Of a stretch of DNA of 64,000 nt, positions 52,818 to 60,415 are shown one piece after another. Every line of letters starts with the position of its first letter. The stretch's first letter is position 1. The stretch spans positions 450,442 to 514,441 of the forward strand of contig NZ_KB849628.1 of assembly GCF_000368685.1 (NCBI RefSeq). The letters are read 5' to 3'. Below the pieces are notes generated by a model. The model was not told where the DNA came from, ran no database searches, and saw nothing but the letters and a program-made list of their open reading frames with translations. This stretch comes from Acinetobacter baylyi DSM 14961 = CIP 107474 (GTDB lineage: Bacteria; Pseudomonadota; Gammaproteobacteria; Pseudomonadales; Moraxellaceae). Position numbers and translations under genes: made by a program.

Positions 52818-54146
52818 TTATGGTTCTGCCTGCTCCTCTACCGATCTAAAACGACAAGTTTCGAGATAATCCAGTACTCGAACTGCACCGCGTTTACCGT
52901 GTCGGTTTTTCACTACAATCAGCTCTGTGATTCCCATCGGTTTGGTTGAGTCTTCTGGATCGGTTAGGGGGTTAACAAGGATGATCTGGTCTGCATCTTG
53001 CTCGATTTGTCCAGATTCTTTGATATCTGATGCTTTAGGACGTTTGCCCTTCTCTGCCTCACGGTTGAGCTGTACCAGTGCAATGACAGGACATTCAAAC
53101 TCTTTCGCCATGGATTTTAATTCACGGCTGATGGAACTGACTTCCTGAAAGCGATCTTTCTTGCTCGGGTCTCTGAGCAGTTGTAAATAATCCACGATGA
53201 TGCAGCCCAATTCCTTGTAACGGCGTTTGGCTCGACGTGCATAGGAACGGACCTCACTCAAGGAGGGTTTCTGTTTCGGTTGTATCCAGATCGGCAGTCG
53301 CTGATAGGCCGCTTTGGCATCGGCGTAATCTTTCATCAAGCCGTTGTAGAGTTCGGCATTGTGGATGTTGTGGTAAGGAATTAGCCCTAATGCGCTGATC
53401 ATACGGTTGGCGAGTGTAGACTGGTCCATCTCGGCTGAAATAAACAATACGCCCTTACCAAACGAACTGGCGGTATCCAATGCCAGCATCTGTGCCAAAG
53501 TGGATTTACCACTTCCTGGTCGTCCACCGACCACACAGAAATGCCCCTTTTGCACGGTACCCAGTAATTCATCCAGATGCTTTAGATTAAACTTCACACC
53601 CGTGAATTGCTGCTTGTCCTTTGCCTCTGCCTTCTCGATCATTTCGGTGAGTGCCATGTCCAGTGCCGCTTCAAAACTCATGCCCTGATCGCTTTGCTCT
53701 TGGTTGTCCACCTGACCCAGTATATTTTCAGCTTCAGCAAACACATCAGGTTGAGTCGTGTCTTGTGCCATGCTCGAAATGCGTTGTCCAAGCCACTCAA
53801 CTTGTCTGTGTGCTTTGAGTTTTTTAAGCTGGGTGATGTAAGGCTCCATGCTATGAAAACTTGATGGTGCTTCAGCCAACATGATTTTGAGATATTGCTC
53901 ACCGCCCAATACGTGCAATAGATTTTTAGATTTCAGACGTTGCTCGACCATGACGACATCGTAAGGCTGGTTTTCATTGGCCAGTTCCACAATTGCGTTG
54001 TAAATCTGCTTGTGTCGTTCAGGGTAAAAACATCCTTCGTCCAGATCTTGTGCAATCAGCTCGTAGGACAGTGCAAAAGTCATCAGTGCCACCAGAACGC
54101 ATTGTTCCATTGGGATGTTGTGAATATGAGATTCTGGCATCACCAT
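52818..54146 (-). CDS. dnaB: Replicative DNA helicase, DnaB type
   Basis: This 442-residue helicase has an N-terminal DnaB domain (MEQCVLVALMTFALSYELIA; AEAPSSFHSMEPYI) and a RecA-like motor with VVGGRPGSGKSTLAQMLALD (P-loop, near residue 205) and CIIVDYLQLLRDPSK (Walker B); IALVQLNREAEKGKRP follows. It unwinds phage DNA as a hexamer loaded by the O-like protein, whose gene it overlaps by seven bases. GGAGG precedes the ATG. It is a phage copy, not the host gene. Confidence 0.92.
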   Translation of the reverse strand: MVMPESHIHNIPMEQCVLVALMTFALSYELIAQDLDEGCFYPERHKQIYNAIVELANENQPYDVVMVEQRLKSKNLLHVLGGEQYLKIMLAEAPSSFHSMEPYITQLKKLKAHRQVEWLGQRISSMAQDTTQPDVFAEAENILGQVDNQEQSDQGMSFEAALDMALTEMIEKAEAKDKQQFTGVKFNLKHLDELLGTVQKGHFCVVGGRPGSGKSTLAQMLALDTASSFGKGVLFISAEMDQSTLANRMISALGLIPYHNIHNAELYNGLMKDYADAKAAYQRLPIWIQPKQKPSLSEVRSYARRAKRRYKELGCIIVDYLQLLRDPSKKDRFQEVSSISRELKSMAKEFECPVIALVQLNREAEKGKRPKASDIKESGQIEQDADQIILVNPLTDPEDSTKPMGITELIVVKNRHGKRGAVRVLDYLETCRFRSVEEQAEP

Positions 54147-55120
54147 ACTCGATCCTCCACGACCTTGTATTTTGAAAGATCAATGCGTTCAGGTTCGGGT
54201 GTCTTTGGTATAAAACGAATCTGTTGTGAATACCCAATAAACCGATCCAGATGTACTGCATCACGACAAATCAATTCGATATCCGTGAACTGTCCTTGAA
54301 CGTGATGATCTGATTTAGAACATCCCATGACTCCGTTCTTGATCTCTTCAACCGAGTAGCCCTCCCTCAGTCGTGTGAGAATTTTTGATTTACGCTTGTT
54401 ATCGAGTTTGGTTCGATCATTTTTTCCAAACGTGGTTTTCCAAAATTCAAAAATCTCTTGAATCTCATTTTTGAAATTTTGATTGGCTTGCTCAGGCACA
54501 GGTTCGTCGTTAGACGGACATATGTTTTTATTTATGGATTCAGGAATCAGATTAAAGGATTCAGGAATCAGGGCGTTTTGGTCTGAGATAGAAACAGTTT
54601 CATAACTGTTATTGTCCTGTTTTAACTGTTCCGATTCGGTATCTGTTATCTGTTCTTGATGGGTTTTAACACCGTTAGTATCAATAGAAATCAAAGACTT
54701 ATTATAAAATTCAGCCAATTGATCTTTATTTAACAGATGTGGCTTACCCACGATAGTTTTGTTTTTAGGGTTACGATCATAGACAGTATAGAGCCCATCC
54801 TGGTCTGGTAACTCGCTATCTTTCTCTAATCCGTGTGGCGTCTGATGTTTTACAAAATTTACAATCTGGATAATATCGATACCATCAATGTTGTATAACT
54901 CGATAAATCCGTACTTGGAAATGTTGGATAACTGTTCCGAAACGTTTATATCATCCGCAGGGAAAAGTGACATTTTGATCTTTTTCGGTCTGTTCTCTAA
55001 ACGACCTTCTCGATCTGCTAATGTCCACAAGCCTATAAATAACAATCTAGCTTCACAGGAAAGTTCGACAATATCCTCATTCATAAAGAATGAAGGTTTG
55101 ATATTACGGGATCTGGCCAT
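54140..55120 (-). CDS. Phage replication initiator (O-like)
   Basis: This 326-residue protein starts MARSRNIKPSFFMNEDIVEL, then SCEARLLFIGLWTLADREGR, a winged-helix start common in phage replisome organisers. The C-terminal quarter (IFEFWKTTFGKNDRTKLDNK; EEIKNGVMGCSKSDHHVQG) resembles the helicase-loader end of such proteins. A polar Asn/Ser/Glu-rich linker lies between. It should bind the origin and load DnaB. The start shares one base with the stop of the gene upstream. Confidence 0.78.
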   Translation of the reverse strand: MARSRNIKPSFFMNEDIVELSCEARLLFIGLWTLADREGRLENRPKKIKMSLFPADDINVSEQLSNISKYGFIELYNIDGIDIIQIVNFVKHQTPHGLEKDSELPDQDGLYTVYDRNPKNKTIVGKPHLLNKDQLAEFYNKSLISIDTNGVKTHQEQITDTESEQLKQDNNSYETVSISDQNALIPESFNLIPESINKNICPSNDEPVPEQANQNFKNEIQEIFEFWKTTFGKNDRTKLDNKRKSKILTRLREGYSVEEIKNGVMGCSKSDHHVQGQFTDIELICRDAVHLDRFIGYSQQIRFIPKTPEPERIDLSKYKVVEDRVW

Positions 55121-55413
55121 TAAAGCTCCCCCTTTGCTTTCATCTTTTTAATCACAGCATCTTCAAAACGCTGAATCAGTCGATATTGGTCATGGTTGCG
55201 TTGTAGGTCTTCTACCGCTTCGGCTGCTGACCAACTGGTTTGTTCAAAGTCTTTTTGTACGCCTAAGGCTTGCTCCAGGGCATTACGGGTTTCACGGTAA
55301 TGATCAATGGCATCACCATAGCGGTCTTCAGCACGTTCTTCTGCTGTACGTTCATATTCGTGATCTTGAAAATTGTACTGTTCATCAAATTCTGTTAAAT
55401 TATGAGTGTTCAT
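55120..55413 (-). CDS. Small coiled-coil phage protein
   Basis: This 97-residue protein starts MNTHNLTEFDEQYNFQDHE and is strongly helical and charged (AEERAEDRYGDAIDHYRETR). GAGGT four bases before the ATG at 55413 fixes the start. It is coupled to the O-like gene by a one-base overlap. No family is recognised. A plus-strand terminator lies directly upstream. Confidence 0.6.
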   Translation of the reverse strand: MNTHNLTEFDEQYNFQDHEYERTAEERAEDRYGDAIDHYRETRNALEQALGVQKDFEQTSWSAAEAVEDLQRNHDQYRLIQRFEDAVIKKMKAKGEL

Positions 55414-55474
55414 ATTGACCTCGCTTAGTGTGGTTAATACGCCGCTTCTTGTTACTGCAAGAGGCGGTTTTTTT
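55408..55474 (+). ncRNA. Possible oop-like antisense RNA against the cII 3' end
   Basis: A textbook plus-strand terminator at 55442-55474 (10-bp stem CCGCTTCTTG/CAAGAGGCGG, six-base loop, then seven T) ends at the stop codon of cII, although every gene for kilobases to its left is on the minus strand. A weak promoter (TTGTAC, 17 bases, TAAATT at 55373-55401) would start a transcript near 55408 of about 67 bases. Lambda has its 77-base oop RNA in the same spot relative to cII and O. The terminator is well supported; the promoter and the RNA are inference. Confidence 0.4.
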
Positions 55475-55922
55475 ATGGGTGTACACATGACTGCACCTGT
55501 TGATTCAGTTCAGATAGTGCTTTGTGCATCTCATGGATGACTCTGGCCATATCCAGTGCTTCGCCTTGGGTAATTCGCCCATCGGCCATCATTTCTTTAA
55601 ACAGTGCTGATATATCGCCCTTCTTGATGCCTATGCATAGGAAGGTATCCATCAGACTGGTATCTCGCTGGCTCTCGGGTATGTCTGGCAGGTCAATTGC
55701 CACCTTTCCGAGTCGTGCACACATTTCCTGCAATATCCGATAGTCCCCTGTAATCTCCATCAGCTTGACTGCCTCGAGCAATGTAATGTGATGGGTATGT
55801 GTGTTTGGGTTGACCTTGCTATTGAGCACCGCAGGGCTTTTGATGCCTAAACGTGATGCAAGTGCAGATGCACCACCCAGAAAGTCGTGAACGGTGTGAT
55901 AGGCAGCATCTAATATGTTCAT
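55473..55922 (-). CDS. CII-like phage regulator
   Basis: This 149-residue protein starts MNILDAAYHTVHDFLGGASA and has LASRLGIKSPAVLNSKVNPN and LLEAVKLMEITGDYRILQEM, the pattern of the phage CII-family regulators (Mu/P2-type CII domain). It probably promotes the lysogenic pathway. It follows the Cro-like gene by 24 bases. A plus-strand terminator abuts its 3' end. Confidence 0.8.
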   Translation of the reverse strand: MNILDAAYHTVHDFLGGASALASRLGIKSPAVLNSKVNPNTHTHHITLLEAVKLMEITGDYRILQEMCARLGKVAIDLPDIPESQRDTSLMDTFLCIGIKKGDISALFKEMMADGRITQGEALDMARVIHEMHKALSELNQQVQSCVHP

Positions 55923-55946
55923 GGCGGGTTCCTTTGAACGTGTTTA

Positions 55947-56192
55947 TTAGATGGGTGCTGACATAAGATTGGATTTATGGTTAGGACGTAATTCAATCCA
56001 AATATCTTCGTAATCATCTGGAAATAAATCTTTGCGAGTGCATAGACCTTTATCTTCAGCAATTACAGCTAAGCGGATTTTGCGATCTCTGGGAATTGCT
56101 TTCCATCCACTTACGGATGCAGCGGTGATACCTAAAAATCTAGCAACAGCAGTTACACCACCTAAAAGCTCAATAAATTGATCATCAGTCAT
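55947..56192 (-). CDS. Cro-like repressor
   Basis: This 81-residue protein starts MTDDQFIELLGGVTAVARFL and has a helix-turn-helix GITAASVSGWKAIPRDRKIR, as in Cro/YdaS-type phage repressors. It is the first gene of the leftward early operon and should bind the same three operators as CI. AGGAG precedes the ATG by 7 bases. Confidence 0.82.
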   Translation of the reverse strand: MTDDQFIELLGGVTAVARFLGITAASVSGWKAIPRDRKIRLAVIAEDKGLCTRKDLFPDDYEDIWIELRPNHKSNLMSAPI

Positions 56193-56221
56193 GTTGATCT
56201 CCTAATTTTATTGCCTCAATT

Positions 56222-56286
56222 ATTAGGTATTCCTTATATTTTATCAATAGGAATACCTTATTTATTTTATGTTAGGATTTCCTAAT
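56222..56286. promoter_or_regulatory. Three-site early operator between cro and cI (OR-like)
   Basis: ATTAGGTATTCCTTAT (56222-56237), AATAGGAATACCTTAT (56246-56261) and GTTAGGATTTCCTAAT (56271-56286) share the palindrome TTAGG-N4/5-CCTAA, with centres 24-25 bases apart. This spacing and number copy lambda OR. They should control the leftward cro promoter and the rightward cI promoter. Confidence 0.85.
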
Positions 56287-56301
56287 AGACTAGGTAAGAT
56301 C

Positions 56302-56712
56302 ATGAAAACATTAGCTGAACGACTTAAATATGCGATGGAAATTTTGCCACCTAAGAAAATCAAGGGTGTCGAACTTGCTCGTGTAGTTGGAGTTAAACCA
56401 CCATCTGTCAGCGATTGGCTTTCAGGTAAATCTAGATCTATGGAAGGTGAAAATTTACTAAGAGCAGCCAAATTTTTAGATGTAAATCCAGTCTGGCTAG
56501 CTACTGGTACAGGTAAACCCAAAACCACAACCGAAGATGGTTCTAATTTATTTTTGATAGAAGAACCTAATTCTGTAGAAATTCCAAATCAGGATATTCG
56601 TCAATTAGTTGATTCATTGCTGCTTTTAGATTCAAAAGGAAGACTTTCTCCAGAATTAATTAAAGCAATAAGAGCTACTATCGATATATCAATAAACTCA
56701 TTAAATAACTGA
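56302..56712 (+). CDS. Short CI-like prophage repressor without cleavage domain
   Basis: This 136-residue protein starts MKTLAERLKYAMEILPPKKI and has a helix-turn-helix VELARVVGVKPPSVSDWLSG, with NPVWLATGTGKP closing the DNA-binding domain. The remaining 60 residues are a short helical end (QLVDSLLLLDSKGRLSPELI), with no S24 (LexA/CI-type) peptidase domain and so no RecA-stimulated self-cleavage. An ATG at 56269 lies on the third operator; the ATG at 56302 fits the family start better. It is divergent from cro, and is followed after 37 bases by the three-gene cassette. Confidence 0.82.
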   Translation: MKTLAERLKYAMEILPPKKIKGVELARVVGVKPPSVSDWLSGKSRSMEGENLLRAAKFLDVNPVWLATGTGKPKTTTEDGSNLFLIEEPNSVEIPNQDIRQLVDSLLLLDSKGRLSPELIKAIRATIDISINSLNN

Positions 56713-56749
56713 AAATGTGCTTTATCTCTTAATATATTTTGGAGGAATT

Positions 56750-57733
56750 ATGTCTGAAACTGAAGCTATAGCAAAAATGTCAGAGATCTTATCAAATGAT
56801 ATCTTTCCTTATTTCCGTTGGAACTCTATCGGTGCAAAAAATCTTAATTGGGACTGTGTAAAACTTACAGAACATAAAAAAGAAAAGACTAAAACACATC
56901 CAGCTGATGTTGTCTTTTGGTATAATGACCCATATACCGACAATACCATTTATATGCATACAGATTTAAAAAGCTACGGGAAAAAAACGATTGCTAGCAA
57001 AGATTTTACTTCAGTTTTAAAAAGTTTAGCCCAACAAATAGAGTGTGCAGAAATTAGTGATTCTTGGAAAGAAAAATATTTAAAGGAAAACTCAAATTAC
57101 ATCATCAACGGATTGCTGTTTGTTTACAATCATGATAATGATGCTGATTTATCTCTCATTAATAAGCTTTCTTCTGTGAAAGCTACATCCATTCAATTAC
57201 CAGTCAGTAAAAATATTTTTGTGTTAGATCCTATTGATATTGGTTGGTTAGTAGATATTGGCAATGGTATAAGTAATTTACTTAGTAAGTCTAAAATAGA
57301 AAAAGATTATTGTTTTTTTTATCCACAAAAAACTTTCCAAGGTGTTGATGGTTTTGAGGAAAGTGCAACTATAGAATTATTAAAATCAAATGTAATAATT
57401 CTTAAATCTTCAAAAGAAACAAGATCACAACAATTGAAAGTATTCTATCGTGGTCGTGGAGAAACAACTGAAGAATTTCAATATTTATTAGATTATTTTA
57501 GACACAATCAATTTCTTGAATATAAAGAAGATACTATAGAAATATTTTTTTCAAAAAATGTTGATAAAAATGCAGCCAACTTATTTGATAAAAGTAGACA
57601 TGAATACATCGAACGATATACAAAAAATCAGGAAACATTAACTTTTTGTATAAATTCTATCTCGCTTAATGGTTTAGATCATATAGATAAAAGTCAGACA
57701 TTTAATGAAAATATTATTGGTATGGGGGATTAA
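56750..57733 (+). CDS. Candidate defence nuclease, first gene of cI-linked cassette
   Basis: This 327-residue protein is not in a family I recognise. Near residues 51-74, PADVVFWYND and YMHTDLKSYG give D53...D72-L-K74, the D-xn-(D/E)-x-K signature of PD-(D/E)XK nucleases, with hydrophobic residues around it as expected of the core strands. The rest is mixed alpha/beta with charged C-terminal helices. GGAGG stands 5 bases before the ATG at 56750. It follows cI in the same direction by 37 bases and is followed by the second gene after 2 bases. It is notably AT-rich. Confidence 0.65.
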   Translation: MSETEAIAKMSEILSNDIFPYFRWNSIGAKNLNWDCVKLTEHKKEKTKTHPADVVFWYNDPYTDNTIYMHTDLKSYGKKTIASKDFTSVLKSLAQQIECAEISDSWKEKYLKENSNYIINGLLFVYNHDNDADLSLINKLSSVKATSIQLPVSKNIFVLDPIDIGWLVDIGNGISNLLSKSKIEKDYCFFYPQKTFQGVDGFEESATIELLKSNVIILKSSKETRSQQLKVFYRGRGETTEEFQYLLDYFRHNQFLEYKEDTIEIFFSKNVDKNAANLFDKSRHEYIERYTKNQETLTFCINSISLNGLDHIDKSQTFNENIIGMGD

Positions 57734-57735
57734 GT

Positions 57736-58881
57736 ATGAAATATTTGAAATTTGATAGTCTAGTTATATCTGATCGCGATATTATAGACCTTCTGGATGC
57801 TCAAAAAGGAAAAATATCTAAAGAAAAGCTATTAGACTTTTTGCAAGAAAGAGGAATTTTCTGTTCAGAAAATGAAACTCGAAATGCATTACATGAAAGA
57901 ATTGCTGCTTTGAGTATAGATTGGTTTTTAATTGAAGATATATTAAGTCTAGCAGCATCAAAAGAAAATTTTCAAAAAGTTACTGCTACGAATTTCACCC
58001 TACCTAAAGCCGATGCTCTTGAAACCACACTTGAAAATTTAAAATCTCAACTTAGTAATAAGGATTTTATTGTTGATAAATTAAAAAACGGCAATTATGA
58101 AATTCAATATAAAGTTGACAAAATTGAAAAAAATAACGCAAGACTAATTCAAAGAACTAGTAAAGATGAAAAAATCTCTATTAACTTGGATGGTGATCAA
58201 GCTACTATTGTTAATACAGTAGGCGAAGGAACAGATACCGTAGTCCAAACTTTTTTTAATGAATTAGAACGTAACTCTAAGACAGAAATAAAAAACACTA
58301 GCATTAATTTTTCATCTATAATTGATAACACTATAATAAATAAATATTTCCTTGATCTAATAAAAATTGATGCCAAAAAATATAAGGTTATTGATGTAAT
58401 AAAATTAAAATTAAATAAATTTAACTCTAATGTAAGTGAAGAACTTGAATTAGAAGATGTCGATATTACTGATGAACTTAATTCCGATCCAGATAAACAA
58501 AAAGATGAATTAGATAAGGAAGATATTAAATCTGCACTTATATCAGGCTCATCACTATTGGCAAGCAATCTATTTAAGGTACTGTCTAATAAAGGCTATT
58601 TTATCAGTAGTATTGCTTGGTTAGTATTAGAAAAGACTGGTGAGAAACGGAAAATTGAGTATAGTTCGGGTTTTACAGATCCAGACAAAAGAGATATTTT
58701 TACATTTGAAAGTAAGGGTTTTTTTGAAATCAACTCGGCAACTCAAGATTACAAAAAAAATAGAACCACATGGAAAAGTAATCAGAGGAAAATGATAGAG
58801 TTTGCTTTTCAAAAGTATGCCTTTAGTCTTTTTCAAACAGTAATAGAAAAAGTTGATAGTAATGAGGGCTCTAATGAATAA
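57736..58881 (+). CDS. Unknown protein, second gene of cI-linked cassette
   Basis: This 381-residue protein has a helical N terminus (DIIDLLDAQKGKISKEKLLD), a middle of mixed strands, a very acidic linker around residues 235-265 (ELELEDVDITDELNSDPDKQ) and a C-terminal region with SGSSLLASNLFKVLSNKGYF. No catalytic motif is seen. GGGGGA lies before the ATG. The two-base gap from the first gene and the eight-base overlap with the third suggest that the three proteins are made together and may form a complex, this one being a plausible sensor or scaffold; that is inference. Confidence 0.6.
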   Translation: MKYLKFDSLVISDRDIIDLLDAQKGKISKEKLLDFLQERGIFCSENETRNALHERIAALSIDWFLIEDILSLAASKENFQKVTATNFTLPKADALETTLENLKSQLSNKDFIVDKLKNGNYEIQYKVDKIEKNNARLIQRTSKDEKISINLDGDQATIVNTVGEGTDTVVQTFFNELERNSKTEIKNTSINFSSIIDNTIINKYFLDLIKIDAKKYKVIDVIKLKLNKFNSNVSEELELEDVDITDELNSDPDKQKDELDKEDIKSALISGSSLLASNLFKVLSNKGYFISSIAWLVLEKTGEKRKIEYSSGFTDPDKRDIFTFESKGFFEINSATQDYKKNRTTWKSNQRKMIEFAFQKYAFSLFQTVIEKVDSNEGSNE

Positions 58882-59542
58882 ATACAAATTATTTAAATTT
58901 GAAAGTTCTTTAAGTTTTCATGAATTAAAAGATCGTCTCGTAGATAATAATAATTATCATGATTCTTCATTTGATTTAAAAACAATCCGCCTTACAGATA
59001 AGGAACTTTGCTTTAATTTCGTAGAAAATAAGCTAATGGAGACATATTTATTAGATGTTTATGGTAATCAACAACTTATCAAATATCTTCAAGTTGATAG
59101 TTTTGAATTTCAAATTATTCTAAAAGATAAGGATATATTCTTATTAATTATTAATGCACCTAGAAGCTTAAAGATTTTTAAACAAACTATTGCTGAAATA
59201 TTAGATTATCAAATTTCTATAACTGATATACAAATTAATCCAATCGAATGGATCGAAAGGTTAGAGTTTTCGTCTGAACACTCATTTGAAATTCACTCAC
59301 TTGAAATTAAAGATATCATTTTTAATTCAAGTACAAATGGTTCTATGACCATAAAAAGTCAAATCGATCTAAGAAAAACCTATGAAAATAATGTTAAATC
59401 TAATAATTATAAAATTTGTAAAGCTCTGATTATAAATGATTCCTACTTTAAAGGGCGATTTATTTTAAGTAAGGATGCATCTTTTCAGTTAGATTGCATG
59501 AATTCAAAAGCATTAATTGACCTATTATTGATAAATTTATAA
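58874..59542 (+). CDS. Unknown protein, third gene of cI-linked cassette
   Basis: This 222-residue protein starts MNKYKLFKFESSLSFHELKD. It is Ile/Leu/Asn-rich with alternating strands and helices, and no recognised domain or membrane span. GAGGG at 58864-58868 decides the start at 58874, which overlaps the second gene by eight bases. It is the last gene before the second operator and early promoter, so the cassette fills the place of lambda rexAB. Confidence 0.6.
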   Translation: MNKYKLFKFESSLSFHELKDRLVDNNNYHDSSFDLKTIRLTDKELCFNFVENKLMETYLLDVYGNQQLIKYLQVDSFEFQIILKDKDIFLLIINAPRSLKIFKQTIAEILDYQISITDIQINPIEWIERLEFSSEHSFEIHSLEIKDIIFNSSTNGSMTIKSQIDLRKTYENNVKSNNYKICKALIINDSYFKGRFILSKDASFQLDCMNSKALIDLLLINL

Positions 59543-59555
59543 ATATTTATTAAAA

Positions 59556-59598
59556 ATTAGGTTTACCTATTGACTTAAATATTAGGTATGCCTAATAT
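59556..59598 (+). promoter_or_regulatory. Second early promoter with two repressor operators (OL/PL-like)
   Basis: TTGACT (59570-59575) and TAATAT (59593-59598) are spaced 17 bases apart. One operator, ATTAGGTATGCCTAAT (59581-59596), lies over the -10 region and another, ATTAGGTTTACCTAT (59556-59570), over the -35. Both match the sites between cro and cI. The promoter fires rightward into the small early genes ending at the possible excisionase gene. Repressor binding here would shut this operon in the lysogen. Confidence 0.85.
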
Positions 59599-59616
59599 TT
59601 ATCTCACAGACAACAA

Positions 59617-59650
59617 AAAGCACCCCTGCCTTCGAACTCATGGGTGCTTT
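59617..59650. terminator. Hairpin in the PL-like leader
   Basis: AAAGCACCC and GGGTGCTTT form a nine-pair stem with a 16-base loop, about ten bases after the expected transcription start. On the minus strand a T-run follows, so it can end transcripts coming from the integrase side; on the plus strand it may be an attenuator or antitermination site. Confidence 0.5.
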
Positions 59651-59669
59651 GCAAAACTGCGAGATAAGT

Positions 59670-60095
59670 ATGAACACAAAATCCAATCGATTCAACTATT
59701 CAGCTGTAACACTGCTTACAGCGTGTACGATTGTCGCAGGCATGACACTAGCCTGTCATCCTGCTGCATCACCAGTCGTACCTAGCCACTACACCACTGC
59801 CCCAAGCGTTTACGGTGTAAAAGACATCAAACTCACCTCTAAAGATACTGGCATCGCCACCATCCGACTAGATGACTTCATCCTAAAAGCAAACTTCCAG
59901 TTTGAAACCCATCCAGACAGCTACGGCGTAGTGGGTTCAGATTTTACAGCGGTCAATATTATCAACCTGTATGACATTGAGATCAGTGACCTCAAAGGTA
60001 ATAAATACCGTGATTTCACCAATTACGAAGACCATCTCAACATCAATAATTTAATTGCGACATACGTCGAAAATAACAAACTTACAGAGGTATAA
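59670..60095 (+). CDS. Small lipoprotein-like early protein
   Basis: This protein of 141 residues starts MNTKSNRFNYSAVTLLTACT and has a hydrophobic stretch ending MTLAC, a plausible lipobox with the Cys near residue 29; the n-region is long. The mature part is polar. It is the first gene of the second early operon. An early envelope protein in this place could act in superinfection exclusion, but nothing in the sequence proves that. GAG lies 6 bases before the ATG. Confidence 0.6.
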   Translation: MNTKSNRFNYSAVTLLTACTIVAGMTLACHPAASPVVPSHYTTAPSVYGVKDIKLTSKDTGIATIRLDDFILKANFQFETHPDSYGVVGSDFTAVNIINLYDIEISDLKGNKYRDFTNYEDHLNINNLIATYVENNKLTEV

Positions 60096-60099
60096 GAAT

Positions 60100-60390
60100 A
60101 TGAACGCGAAATTACCAGTATTGACCATTACAACTGAGCAGCTTAGGAAATTTGAACGAGAGAGAGACAGCATAGTTTTTGATGTTCAAAGTACAAGTGA
60201 CATTCTCGACCAGATGAGCACACTTTTCAGCCTTATTGCTAAGGCATCAGAAGGAGAGAATCCTTCAATTTACCAAATCAAAAATTTGGCTCGTCTCGGA
60301 CACTATACGTGCGATGGTTGGTCAGGCGTAATTGAAAGTATCGAAAGTCATATTAAAGAAATTTCCCCACTCAATTCTACAAATATCTAA
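60100..60390 (+). CDS. Small helical early protein
   Basis: This 96-residue protein starts MNAKLPVLTITTEQLRKFER and has SDILDQMSTLFSLIAKASEG. AGAGGT 8 bases upstream decides the ATG at 60100, four bases after the previous stop. It resembles in length and pattern the helical proteins at 16239-16490 (both with LAR-HYTCDGW/LARCHAENW-like ends) and may belong with them. Function unknown. Confidence 0.6.
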   Translation: MNAKLPVLTITTEQLRKFERERDSIVFDVQSTSDILDQMSTLFSLIAKASEGENPSIYQIKNLARLGHYTCDGWSGVIESIESHIKEISPLNSTNI

Positions 60391-60415
60391 AACAAATATT
60401 AGAAGGAATATCACT

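Noticed and set aside
55442-55474. Ordinary terminator for the leftward cro-cII transcript
   Set aside because: The seven-base T-run is on the plus strand only; read leftward the hairpin is followed by mixed bases, and replication genes downstream need that transcript.
59588-59785. Plus-strand frame beginning just after the second early promoter
   Set aside because: Its start lies in the operator/-10 region, it overlaps the better-supported lipoprotein-like gene in another frame, and no ribosome site precedes it.
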